NCBI GenBank assembly: GCA_021851895.1 | Contig: JAJZQJ010000003.1 | Coordinates: 63,431 to 111,674 of the forward strand | Direction of reading: 5' to 3' | DNA: 48,244 nt | Origin: a bacterium | Lineage (GTDB): Bacteria > Patescibacteriota > Minisyncoccia > Phycocordibacterales > UBA6899 | Part shown: positions 38,059 to 47,806 of the stretch, piece after piece | Position numbering within the stretch: position 1 is the first letter of the stretch | How the letters are laid out: each line of letters starts with the position of its first letter | The notes under the pieces: model-generated | Told to the model about the DNA's origin: nothing | Database searches by the model: none | Seen by the model: only the letters and a program-made list of their open reading frames with translations | Translations under genes and position numbers: made by a program

Positions 38059-38130
38059 AACCTAGCTTACCAGTCATTGAACGCGAAAAATTAATGCGCT
38101 CGATGGTAGTTAATAATTAAAAAACGCGTA

Positions 38131-38451
38131 ATGAAAAAGTACACGAAGAAGAACATCCATTCTCCAATCGAGAACACCCTTCAGGTGATCGGGAGCAAGT
38201 GGACGGTCTTGATTATTCGAGAGCTCATGGACGGAACACGTCGATTCGGCGAGCTTGAGCGAGCATTGACCGGTATTAGTCCTCGCACGCTCTCAATGCG
38301 CCTTGGCGACATGGAGGGTCACGGCATTATCGAGCGCAAGGTCTTTCCTGAAGTACCTCCACGCGTAGAGTACAAGCTTTCTCCACTCGGAAAGACACTT
38401 GAGCCGGTCCTTAAGACCATGTCGAATTGGGGTTCTTCTGTAAAGAAGTAA
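38131..38451 (+). CDS. HxlR-family winged-helix transcriptional regulator
   Basis: SPIENTLQVIGSKWTVLIIRELMDGTRRFGELERALTGISPRTLSMRLGDMEGHGIIERKVFPEVPPRVEYKLSPLG. Confidence 0.93.
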   Translation: MKKYTKKNIHSPIENTLQVIGSKWTVLIIRELMDGTRRFGELERALTGISPRTLSMRLGDMEGHGIIERKVFPEVPPRVEYKLSPLGKTLEPVLKTMSNWGSSVKK

Positions 38452-38569
38452 TCACGTTTCAGACAGACACGCACACGTCAAACAAAACATACACAGAGAA
38501 TTCGCCGGAAGGCGTCTTTTTTGTTTTGTCTCTTGTGTTCCGTCGCATTATGGCTTACTATTGCCGCAT

Positions 38570-39670
38570 ATGCCATTATCTATCGGTATCGTCGGGCTTC
38601 CGAATGTCGGAAAGTCCACACTATTCAACGCCCTGACGAAAAAAGGAGCCGAAACTGCAAACTACCCATTTTGTACTATTGACCCATCGGTGGGTGTAGT
38701 GACGGTACCTGATGAGCGACTTTATAAGCTCGCAGATTTCTCGAAGACGCAGCGCACGATTCCCGCAATCGTCGAATTCGTTGATATTGCAGGGCTCGTG
38801 AAGGGTGCGTCTGAGGGGCAAGGCCTCGGCAACAAGTTTCTTTCAAATATCCGCGAGACTGATGCGATAGCAGAGGTCGTGCGTATTTTTGAGGATAGCG
38901 AGATCATTCATGTCGATGGACGTATCGATCCCGTGCATGATATTGAGGTCATCAATATGGAACTCATTCTCGCGGATCTTCAGACGGTAACTAATAGGGA
39001 ACAGAATATCGCGAAAGATGTAAAGCGCGGTGATAAGCTGGCGCTCAAGGAGGATGCGCTCGTAAAGAAGCTACGTTCTCTCCTCGAATCAGAGAAACTT
39101 GCGAACAACCTCTTACTTGAAGACCCCGAGGAGCAAAAGATCGCACGTCAGCTTAATTTGCTGACAATGAAGCCGTTTCTCTATATTCTCAACAAGAAAG
39201 CAGGTGGCAAGAACCTCGACGAAATGAATGATCCGCGATATGAAGCGCTCCTTCAGCGTCTCTCGTCAATGGGTGCCCGTTATGTTGTTGTCGATGCACG
39301 TATCAGTGAAGAGCTTAATGCATTTGAAGGTGAGGAGCGTAAGCAATTCGCCGATGAACTCGGTGTGAAAGATGATGGAATCGATAGGCTCATAAAGGCA
39401 GGATACGATCTCCTTGGCCTTATGACCTACTTCACTACTGGAGTACAGGAAACACGCGCCTGGACCATAAAACAGAGATCTACGGCACCAGTTGCTGGCA
39501 TGGCCATTCATACAGACTTTAAGGATAAGTTCATCCGAGCAGAGGTCATCAACTGGAAAACCCTTCTTGATGCTGGCTCATTCGGCGTTGCACGTGAGAA
39601 GGGGTTGGTGCGTACAGAGGGCAAAGAATATATAGTCGAGGATGGCGATGTCATAGAGTTTAAGATTTAA
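38570..39670 (+). CDS. ychF: Ribosome-binding ATPase YchF/OLA1 family
   Basis: [67 protein letters not shown]. Confidence 0.96.
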   Translation: MPLSIGIVGLPNVGKSTLFNALTKKGAETANYPFCTIDPSVGVVTVPDERLYKLADFSKTQRTIPAIVEFVDIAGLVKGASEGQGLGNKFLSNIRETDAIAEVVRIFEDSEIIHVDGRIDPVHDIEVINMELILADLQTVTNREQNIAKDVKRGDKLALKEDALVKKLRSLLESEKLANNLLLEDPEEQKIARQLNLLTMKPFLYILNKKAGGKNLDEMNDPRYEALLQRLSSMGARYVVVDARISEELNAFEGEERKQFADELGVKDDGIDRLIKAGYDLLGLMTYFTTGVQETRAWTIKQRSTAPVAGMAIHTDFKDKFIRAEVINWKTLLDAGSFGVAREKGLVRTEGKEYIVEDGDVIEFKI

Positions 39671-39699
39671 AAAAAACACCCGATATGGGGTGTTTTTTT
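39671..39699 (+). terminator. ychF terminator
   Basis: aaaaaacacccgatatggggtgttttttt. Confidence 0.8.
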
Positions 39700-39829
39700 G
39701 CAAAAGACACATTAACTTGGTTGTTAGTTCTTTCTGGTGAAGAAATGGGGATAAAAATGAAGCTATACACATGTTGTTTTGACACGAACATGGTATACTG
39801 TGGCCAGCACGCATTGCGCGTTTTTAAAC

Positions 39830-41062
39830 ATGCCACGAGTTCCAAAGATTTTAATGCTAGGCTGGGAGCTACCTCCACACAACAGTGGCGGTCTTGGTGT
39901 GGCATGTGAAGGTTTGAGCCGCGGCTTAGCGGAACAAGGGGCACAAATCACCTTTCTTCTCCCATTTTACGGAAAGGACGACACGCACGGATACATGGAC
40001 GTCCATGCGATGGTCAATGCTCAGACGACAGACATAGAGACTTTGAAATCCTATGCGCGCCTCCTCGCTTCGCCATACATGTCTGAGCTCGAATATGCAG
40101 AACTACTTGAGCGCACCCCAGGTCTTTCTCTCTATGGGGCCTCACTCTTTCAGCTTGTTGAGCTTTTCGTTGATTATGCTGACCGTATGTCTCATTCGGT
40201 CGATTTCGATATCATCCACGCACATGACTGGCTGACCTATCTCGCGGGTATAAGAATCAAAGAAAGAACAGGGAAGCCACTTATCGTACACGTACATGCT
40301 ACGGAGTATGATCGCACGGGCGATAATCCGAATCCGAAGATCAGAGATATCGAATTAAAGGGTCTTCATGCGGCGGATGCGGTCATCACGGTTTCTGGGC
40401 ACACAAAAAGGATCGTCGAATCTCGCTATGGAATTCCAGCAAATAAGATATATGTCGTACACAACGGCGTGCTTCCTGTTGTACCGGTAAAAAGACTTCC
40501 ACCCGGTATTGGATTGCTTCGCGCACAAGGGAACAACATCGTCCTCTTTGTGGGGCGACTTACAATACAAAAAGGACCTGAATATTTCATCAAAACTGCA
40601 AAGAGGGTGCTCGAATACTTACCAAAGACCATTTTCCTCGTTTCGGGGTCTGGAGACATGGAACATCAAATGATGGACCTTGCCGCATCACTTGGCATCT
40701 CATCGAACGTCATCTTTATGGGATTTCTGAGAGGAGGTGAGCTTTCAGAAACCTATGGCAGTGCAGATATCTATATCATGCCGTCAGTCTCCGAGCCTTT
40801 CGGAATAACGGCGCTCGAGGCAGCGCAGCACGGTGCAGCGCTCCTCATCTCCAAGCAGTCTGGTGCAAAAGAGGTCATCGGCGGTGCAATGCATGCAGAT
40901 TTCTGGGACATCGACGAGATGGCAAATTCCGTGATCGCTATCCTTCAAAGTCCAGGCTTGCGCAGGACAATGCGCGAACACGCAAGAGATGATGCTGCGC
41001 GAGCGACCTGGGATCTTGCAGCAGAGAAGACGACTGATGTCTATAAACTCTTTTTGAAATGA
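39830..41062 (+). CDS. Glycosyltransferase, GT4/glycogen-synthase-like
   Basis: MLGWELPPHNSGGLGVACEGLSRGLAEQGAQITFLLP; VHNGVLPV; VGRLTIQKGPEYFI; PSVSEPFGITALEAAQHG. Confidence 0.9.
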   Translation: MPRVPKILMLGWELPPHNSGGLGVACEGLSRGLAEQGAQITFLLPFYGKDDTHGYMDVHAMVNAQTTDIETLKSYARLLASPYMSELEYAELLERTPGLSLYGASLFQLVELFVDYADRMSHSVDFDIIHAHDWLTYLAGIRIKERTGKPLIVHVHATEYDRTGDNPNPKIRDIELKGLHAADAVITVSGHTKRIVESRYGIPANKIYVVHNGVLPVVPVKRLPPGIGLLRAQGNNIVLFVGRLTIQKGPEYFIKTAKRVLEYLPKTIFLVSGSGDMEHQMMDLAASLGISSNVIFMGFLRGGELSETYGSADIYIMPSVSEPFGITALEAAQHGAALLISKQSGAKEVIGGAMHADFWDIDEMANSVIAILQSPGLRRTMREHARDDAARATWDLAAEKTTDVYKLFLK

Positions 41063-41101
41063 CCATTCGTGTCATTAATCGCATCAAACGATAAAACACA
41101 C

Positions 41102-42313
41102 ATGCCATCTATTTGCTTTTATTTTCAGATCCATCAACCTTACCGCGTTAAAAAAATGCGGATTTTCGATGTTGGGGGGACTGATGACTATTTCGATGAG
41201 CAGGGGGATACGTTAAGGAATAATAGAGCGATCGCTGAGAAGGTTGCTCGAAAATCATATATCCCAATGTTACGTACACTCCGCGACCTCCTCGTACAGC
41301 ACCCCGAGTTCAAGTTCACTTTTTCTATTTCGGGTGTTGCACTGCAACAGTTCGAGGCGTGGATTCCGGAAATCATTACTATGCTCCGTGATCTCGCACT
41401 CACCGGAAGAGTGGAGTTCTTGAATGAAACCTCACATCACTCGTTGTCATTCCTCTACTCACCGAAGGAGTTCCGTAAGCAGGTTGAGGCACATCGCAAT
41501 CATATCGAGCGTCTCTTTGGTGTTACTCCAACGTCATTCCGAAATACTGAGCTTATCTACAACAATGCACTCGCAAAGGAGGTAGAGGATCTCGGATTCA
41601 CTGCAGTCCTTGCCGAAGGATGGGATCCATTGCTTGGAGGAAGAACTCCGAATCAGGCTTACCGTGCCCCGAATGCATCACGCATCGTGACGCTCGTAAA
41701 AAACTATCGTCTTTCTGATGATATCGCTTTTCGTTTCGGCAACAGAGATTGGGCAAGCTGGCCACTCACCGCAGAAAAATTTGCACATTGGGTGCACAGC
41801 GTTGCGGGAAGCGGTGAGCTCATCAACCTCTTCATGGATTTTGAGACATTTGGCGAGCATCAATGGGAGGATACGGGAATCTTTGAATTCATGCGTGCCT
41901 TACCAGGAGAAATTCTCAAGCACCCTGATTTTGATTTCGTGACGGTCACAGAGGCGGCACAGCGCTATCCTGTACGTGGAATCTACGATGCACATGCACC
42001 AGTAACGTGGGCGGATACAGAGCGCGATCTCACTGCATGGATGGGGAATCCAATGCAGCTGGAAGCACTACGTTCTGTCTACTCTCTTGAAGATGCAGTA
42101 CTCGAGTCAGGCGACCAAAAAATCCTCGAGGACTGGAGGAAGCTGCAGACCTCTGATCACTTCTACTATATGTGTACGAAATACTTTGCCGACGGTGATG
42201 TACATAAGTATTTCAGTCCATACGAAACTCCCTATGAGGCGTTTGTCGCATATAACAATGCGCTCGCAGATCTTCGCACGCGCCTGCACGCACATCTTCG
42301 AAACAAAGACTAA
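41102..42313 (+). CDS. Glycoside hydrolase family 57 (alpha-amylase/glucanotransferase-like)
   Basis: CFYFQIHQPYRVKKMRIFDVGG; LAEGWDPLLGGRTPNQAYR; NLFMDFETFGEHQWEDTGIFEFM. Confidence 0.92.
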   Translation: MPSICFYFQIHQPYRVKKMRIFDVGGTDDYFDEQGDTLRNNRAIAEKVARKSYIPMLRTLRDLLVQHPEFKFTFSISGVALQQFEAWIPEIITMLRDLALTGRVEFLNETSHHSLSFLYSPKEFRKQVEAHRNHIERLFGVTPTSFRNTELIYNNALAKEVEDLGFTAVLAEGWDPLLGGRTPNQAYRAPNASRIVTLVKNYRLSDDIAFRFGNRDWASWPLTAEKFAHWVHSVAGSGELINLFMDFETFGEHQWEDTGIFEFMRALPGEILKHPDFDFVTVTEAAQRYPVRGIYDAHAPVTWADTERDLTAWMGNPMQLEALRSVYSLEDAVLESGDQKILEDWRKLQTSDHFYYMCTKYFADGDVHKYFSPYETPYEAFVAYNNALADLRTRLHAHLRNKD

Positions 42314-42323
42314 ATAACTACCC

Positions 42324-44297
42324 ATGCGTTCTTTTGCATACGGAAACGGAACTACACTCGTTATGATCGACAATTACGGAAGAATCCGTGATTGCTATTT
42401 TCCTTATGTCGGATTAGAGAATCATGTCGGTGGCGGGCTTGCACATCGCATCGGAGTATGGGTCGATGGTGCATTTTCATGGACTGACGATAATTCATGG
42501 GAGATCGTTTGTGCTTCGGACGCTGCAGATACTGGCCATATTGCAATGTACTCTTCTCGGCTTGGCCTAGAGCTGCAATTCACTGATGTGCTCTATAACG
42601 CGAAAGAAATATTCATTCGGCGCATAGCAGTGCTCAATAAAAACGCAGAAGCGCGAACCATTCGCCTATTCTTCAATTCTCAGTTTGAGATCGCGGCAAC
42701 CTCAAGAGGTGATACTGCCTACTATGATCCACGTGCGAATGCAGTCATCCATTATGAAGGCTCACGTGCTTTTCTCGTCTCTGGTCTTGTGGATGAGAAG
42801 GGGCCATCCGATTGGACTGTTGGAATATTTCAGATCGAGGGAAAGGAGGGTACCTATAGGGATGCTGAGGATGGAGTGCTCTCAAAGAATCCTATCGAAC
42901 ATGGTAGGGTTGATTCAACGTTTGCACTTGAGGCAAAGATCGATGCACATTCAACGAAAATATTCACCAAGTGGCTCTGCATGTCTGACTCTGTTGAAAA
43001 AGTCATCGACATGCACCACGATGTCATGCAACGCACTCCAGAATATCTTTCCTTGTCCGCGAAGAACTATTGGCATGCCTGGGTATCACGAACGAAATGG
43101 GATTATTACGCATTACCGACATCGGTGATCGACCTTTTCATAAAGTCACAGTTCATGATCCGCTCACATGCGGATAAGAACGGTGGAGTCATCGCTTCTG
43201 GTGACACCGATATGTTGCAGGGAGGACGAGATACCTACTGCTACATCTGGCCAAGAGACGGCTCGTATATAGCCAGCGCATTTTCACTGGTCGGAGATTA
43301 TCCAGCTTCGAGGAGATTTTTCGAGTTTTGCGCGAAAGCTATTACTGAAGATGGCTATTTAATGCATAAATATCGTCCCGATGGTTCGCTTGGCTCATCA
43401 TGGCACGGTTGGCTCGTAAATAACCATCGTGAACTCCCAATACAGGAAGATGAGACCGCACTCGTACTCTGGAGTCTCTGGGAATACTGGAAAGATACAA
43501 GAGATCTTGAATTCATCGAGAATATCTATGATGGATTCATTAAGAAGGCCGCCTATTTTCTCACCGCGCATAGAGACCCTTACACAGGACTGCCAAGACC
43601 ATCCTATGACCTTTGGGAGGAGCGTTTTGGCGTGCACACCTACACCGTAGCGGCGACTTATGCGGGACTTTGGGCAGCGGCACAATTTGCGACGATGCTT
43701 GGAAAAGACAGGAGTGCCTCTGACTTTTTGCATGTCGCACATAATATCCGACCAGCATTGATGCAGCATCTCTATAACGAGGAGACAGGACTATTCTATC
43801 GTTCGCTGACCGTGGATGAAGCAGGAAACATACACAAGGATGATACGGTTGATGCGTCGAGCGCATATGGCGTGTTCATGTTCAAGGTGCTTGAACCTGA
43901 CGATGAGCGACTCATAAAAGCTATGAAGAAAACCGAAGAGGTACTCACTGTACAGACGCCTATTGGTGGCATCGCGCGATATGCGGGAGACAAGTACTAC
44001 AAGAAGCAGAATAGCCCCCACAGTAATCCTTGGATCATCACGATACTCTGGTGGGCACAATATGCTATTGCGCGTGCCTCTAGTGATGACGATCTCGATA
44101 TCGTACGCAAATCGCTCGAACGTGTCGCTCGTTTTGCAGGCCCTACGGGGATCTTACCGGAACAGATCGATCCGCAAACCGGTGGTGCGGTCTCCGCATC
44201 GCCACTGATATGGAGTCATGCGGAATATGTGCGCACTGTTGTGCAGTACCTACAGAAATGTCGTTCGCTCGGAATCATCGATGAAACAAACTACTGA
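42324..44297 (+). CDS. Glycoside hydrolase family 15 (glucoamylase-like)
   Basis: GGRDTYCYIWPRDGSYIASAFSLVGD; ELPIQEDETALVLWSLWEYWK; YDLWEERFGVHTYTVAATYAGL; GILPEQIDPQTGGAVSASPLIWSHAEYV. Confidence 0.94.
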   Translation: MRSFAYGNGTTLVMIDNYGRIRDCYFPYVGLENHVGGGLAHRIGVWVDGAFSWTDDNSWEIVCASDAADTGHIAMYSSRLGLELQFTDVLYNAKEIFIRRIAVLNKNAEARTIRLFFNSQFEIAATSRGDTAYYDPRANAVIHYEGSRAFLVSGLVDEKGPSDWTVGIFQIEGKEGTYRDAEDGVLSKNPIEHGRVDSTFALEAKIDAHSTKIFTKWLCMSDSVEKVIDMHHDVMQRTPEYLSLSAKNYWHAWVSRTKWDYYALPTSVIDLFIKSQFMIRSHADKNGGVIASGDTDMLQGGRDTYCYIWPRDGSYIASAFSLVGDYPASRRFFEFCAKAITEDGYLMHKYRPDGSLGSSWHGWLVNNHRELPIQEDETALVLWSLWEYWKDTRDLEFIENIYDGFIKKAAYFLTAHRDPYTGLPRPSYDLWEERFGVHTYTVAATYAGLWAAAQFATMLGKDRSASDFLHVAHNIRPALMQHLYNEETGLFYRSLTVDEAGNIHKDDTVDASSAYGVFMFKVLEPDDERLIKAMKKTEEVLTVQTPIGGIARYAGDKYYKKQNSPHSNPWIITILWWAQYAIARASSDDDLDIVRKSLERVARFAGPTGILPEQIDPQTGGAVSASPLIWSHAEYVRTVVQYLQKCRSLGIIDETNY

Positions 44298-44298
44298 T

Positions 44299-45570
44299 AT
44301 GAAGTTTTCTTATAGTTCACAATTCACGAAGAGAGGGGAGCTTTCGCTGCATGCGAAACAGCTTTTCGATCAGATAAAAGGATTTAACACAATACATTCT
44401 TCTGAGTACATAGAGCAGATCGAGGTGTTACGTACGGCCTTTGACGCAAACATCCTTCTTGATGCTCGTGCAATGGCAGAAAGAATGAATACATCAACGC
44501 TTAAAGTGATCTTCATTGTTGGTATCGGTGGTTCAAGTCTCGGAACAAAGGCGATTGTCGATGCCTTGTATGACAATAACCGAAATACAAAGATCATCTT
44601 CCTTGAATCACTTCACGATAGATCGATCAAGCAAGCAGAGGAAATATGCTCTACACTTCGCTCATCACATGAATTTTGTATTAATATCATCTCCAAAGCG
44701 GGTGCTACAACGGAAACAATAGCAAATTTCAGTATCCTTTCGGGTTTCGTTGAACATATTGATGGATGGAGATCTCGAGTTGTCGTTACTACAACGAAAG
44801 AAAGTGAGCTCGCAGCGTTGTCCAAAAAAGAAGGTTATGCTTTGCTCTATATGCCAAAGGTGATCTCAGGAAGGTACTCTGTCTTCACTGCTGTTGGTGT
44901 ATTCCCGCTATTTCTCGCAGGATATCCAGTTCAAGAGATCCTTGCAGGAGCACAGGACGCACATGCATTATTACAAGCACCCCATGACCCTACAAGAAGA
45001 CTTGTTGAAGATCTTGTTGGAGGATTGAGTGCGGGCATGCATATCATCGACTTCTTCTTCTTTAACAGCGAACTCGAGTCTCTGGGGAAGTGGGCACGAC
45101 AGCTTTACGCAGAAAGTCTTGGTAAAACGCATGACAAAAACGGTAAAGAAGTGCATACCGGAATCACGCCTACGGTATCTATCGGATCAGAAGACCTTCA
45201 CTCAATGGTGCAACTCTACTACGGTGGGCCACGAGATCGCATTTCACTTCTTATTCCGCCGCTAAAAGGGCAGAAACACATCATTCCATCACATGCATTC
45301 ACCGCACTCGTTCCTGGAATAGCAGGAAGAAGCACTGATGATGTGAACGAGGCAATATATACTGGTGTTGTAGCAGCATTCAAAGCAAATCAGATCGCAA
45401 GTGTCGAGGTACTATTTCCTTCACTCGGCGGAGCGATGGTAGGTGCATTCATGCAATGGCAGATGCAAGTAGTGGCGATACTCGCCGAACATCTCAACAT
45501 CAGTGCTTTTGATCAGCCGAATGTCGAGGATTATAAGAAAGTAACACATAGCCTTTTGGTTCAAAAATAG
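44299..45570 (+). CDS. pgi: Glucose-6-phosphate isomerase
   Basis: IVGIGGSSLGTKAIVDAL; ISKAGATTETIANFSIL; FTAVGVFPLFLAGY; starts immediately after the GH15 stop. Confidence 0.92.
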   Translation: MKFSYSSQFTKRGELSLHAKQLFDQIKGFNTIHSSEYIEQIEVLRTAFDANILLDARAMAERMNTSTLKVIFIVGIGGSSLGTKAIVDALYDNNRNTKIIFLESLHDRSIKQAEEICSTLRSSHEFCINIISKAGATTETIANFSILSGFVEHIDGWRSRVVVTTTKESELAALSKKEGYALLYMPKVISGRYSVFTAVGVFPLFLAGYPVQEILAGAQDAHALLQAPHDPTRRLVEDLVGGLSAGMHIIDFFFFNSELESLGKWARQLYAESLGKTHDKNGKEVHTGITPTVSIGSEDLHSMVQLYYGGPRDRISLLIPPLKGQKHIIPSHAFTALVPGIAGRSTDDVNEAIYTGVVAAFKANQIASVEVLFPSLGGAMVGAFMQWQMQVVAILAEHLNISAFDQPNVEDYKKVTHSLLVQK

Positions 45571-45571
45571 T

Positions 45572-46432
45572 ATGACCTACGCACTATATGACATAGGGGG
45601 TACAAAGACTCGAATTGCAATAAGTCGCGATGGTATCACCTTTGAAGATCCAACGATCATCAATACACCAAAGGACTATCGAGAGGGGATCGATCAGATC
45701 GCAAAGATAAGTAAGGAACTCGCTGGTGAACCGATCACCGCCGCTGGTGGTGGTATTGCTGGTGTGCTCTCTCGTGATCGCGCACTCTACCTCGGAGGCC
45801 CGAATTTGCTTGGTTGGGGTGGACGTGCAATTCCGCAATTACTTTCTGATAAGCTCGGTTGCCCTGTATTCCTTGAAAACGATACGGCAATTGTCGGGCT
45901 TGGTGAGGCATTTCATGGGGGAGGGCGAGATGCGAATATCGTCGTCTACATGACGATCTCTACGGGCGTTGGTGGAGTGCGTATCGTAAATGGTGATGTT
46001 GATGTCTCTGCCTACGGTTTTGAGCCGGGTCATCAAATCATCGATGCGGGTGGTGCACTGCATAAAGGAGTAGGCGGTTACGGCGTAGATCTTGAGGGGT
46101 ATATTTCTGGAAGTGCGATTGAAATGCGCTATGGGAAAAAGCCTTACGAAATAACCGATTCAGATTTCTGGGACGAGATGGCAAGACTTCTCGCCTATGG
46201 ACTTAATAATACGATCGTACATTGGTCTCCAGACGTCGTCGTCCTCGGCGGATCGATGATGAAACAGATTGGTATTCCTGTGAACAGGGTTCGAGAACAC
46301 CTTTCTGGCATGCTGCACATATACCCTCAGCTTCCACGCATCGTGAAGGCAGAGCTTGGTGATATTGGTGGTATCTATGGTGCGCTTAAATTTGTCACAA
46401 AACGTCTCGAGCAGAAAAATAAGACTACATGA
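45572..46432 (+). CDS. ROK-family sugar kinase (glucokinase-like)
   Basis: YDIGGTKTRIAIS; LENDTAIVGLGEAFHGGG; TISTGVGGVRIVNG; DLEGYISGSAIEMRYG (CxCGxxGC zinc motif not seen). Confidence 0.9.
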   Translation: MTYALYDIGGTKTRIAISRDGITFEDPTIINTPKDYREGIDQIAKISKELAGEPITAAGGGIAGVLSRDRALYLGGPNLLGWGGRAIPQLLSDKLGCPVFLENDTAIVGLGEAFHGGGRDANIVVYMTISTGVGGVRIVNGDVDVSAYGFEPGHQIIDAGGALHKGVGGYGVDLEGYISGSAIEMRYGKKPYEITDSDFWDEMARLLAYGLNNTIVHWSPDVVVLGGSMMKQIGIPVNRVREHLSGMLHIYPQLPRIVKAELGDIGGIYGALKFVTKRLEQKNKTT

Positions 46433-46495
46433 ATATGATATCGATCATATTCATGTTTTTGTTTCAAATTTCGAATTTTAATGTATACTCCCTAC

Positions 46496-47716
46496 ATGAA
46501 GTTTTCAATCACAAAGCGTCTCAAAGGAACTCTTGGTCGCGTGGGACGAATCGAAACACCCCATGGAGCCATTGAAACACCTGCATTCATCGCAGTGGGC
46601 ACCAAGGCGACCGTGAAGGCACTCACTCCGGAAATGGTGCGTGAGCTTGGAGCTCAAGCGACGCTTGAAAACACCTATCATCTCTATCTCCAGCCTGGCG
46701 ATGAAATTGTTCGAGAAAATGGCGGTGTGGCCAAGTTCATGCATTGGGATGGCCCGACATTCACTGACTCAGGTGGATTCCAAGTCTTTTCTCTTGGTGC
46801 GGCATTCGGAAAAGGCGTTTCTAAGGTCGCAACAGGCGATGTTGCACGCGAGGAAGATGGACGTGCACATAAGAAGCAAAAAGAGGATCATGGAGCACTC
46901 GCAAAAATAGATGAAGAGGGTGTCACATTCAAATCACACATCGATGGAAAGACGCACCGCTTTACCCCTGAGCGATCGATGGAGATCCAACACAATCTCG
47001 GTGCTGATATCACATTTGCATTTGATGAATGTACATCACCAGTGGATCCTATTGAATATCAAAAAGAAGCTCTCGATCGAACACATCGCTGGGCGAAGCG
47101 TTCACTTGAGCATCATCAAGCGCTTGGGATATCTAGTGCGACAGGAAAGCAGCAGGCACTCTATGGGGTAGTGCAAGGAGGGAAGTATCGAGAGCTCAGA
47201 GAAGAATCTGCGAAAACACTTGGGGCAATGGATTTCGATGGTTACGGCATTGGTGGTTCATTCACTAAAGAAGACATCGGAACTGCGGTCGCTTGGGTGA
47301 ATGCATTGCTTCCTGAAGACAGACCGCGACATCTTCTTGGAATCGGGGAGCCTATCGATATGTTTCTGGGTTGCGAGAACGGAGTAGACACCTTTGACTG
47401 TGTTGCTCCGACGCGTATGGGAAGGAATGGTGGAGTGTACACCAAAGATGGCCGCCTCAATCTTTTCAACGCTAAGTTCATAAGGGATCTTGGGCCCATC
47501 GAAGATGGCTGTGCATGCTATACCTGCAAAAATTACACGAGAAGCTATGTCGCGCACCTCTTTCGCTCCGAAGAAATGCTCGCCGGTACCCTCGCATCTA
47601 TACATAATCTTCATTTCATCATTTCGCTCGTCGACAAGATAAGAGAGCTTATGAGTGAAGGTGGATACTTCGAATTCAAAGAAGCATTCTTGTCTCGTTA
47701 TTATGCAACAAAATAG
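46496..47716 (+). CDS. tgt: Queuine/tRNA-guanine transglycosylase
   Basis: MKFSITKRLKGTLGRVGRIETPHGAIETPAFIAVGT; LQPGDEIV; FTDSGGFQVFSL; GIGEPIDMFLGCENGVDTFDCVAPTRMGRNG; CACYTCKNYTRSY. Confidence 0.96.
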   Translation: MKFSITKRLKGTLGRVGRIETPHGAIETPAFIAVGTKATVKALTPEMVRELGAQATLENTYHLYLQPGDEIVRENGGVAKFMHWDGPTFTDSGGFQVFSLGAAFGKGVSKVATGDVAREEDGRAHKKQKEDHGALAKIDEEGVTFKSHIDGKTHRFTPERSMEIQHNLGADITFAFDECTSPVDPIEYQKEALDRTHRWAKRSLEHHQALGISSATGKQQALYGVVQGGKYRELREESAKTLGAMDFDGYGIGGSFTKEDIGTAVAWVNALLPEDRPRHLLGIGEPIDMFLGCENGVDTFDCVAPTRMGRNGGVYTKDGRLNLFNAKFIRDLGPIEDGCACYTCKNYTRSYVAHLFRSEEMLAGTLASIHNLHFIISLVDKIRELMSEGGYFEFKEAFLSRYYATK

Positions 47717-47738
47717 AGACCGCATTTGCGGTCTTTTT
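47716..47738 (+). terminator. tgt terminator
   Basis: agaccgcatttgcggtctttttg. Confidence 0.75.
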
Positions 47739-47806
47739 GTATGTGCATAACTAATAAACATAGCATGATTTTAAGGTATACTATACATATTAATAGCATC
47801 AAACCT

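Noticed and set aside
6894-47738. Alternative genetic code (UGA as Gly, as in some CPR lineages)
   Set aside because: UGA is used as an ordinary terminal stop (for example cysteine desulfurase, GH15, PGI-adjacent genes) and conserved proteins have no internal UGA.
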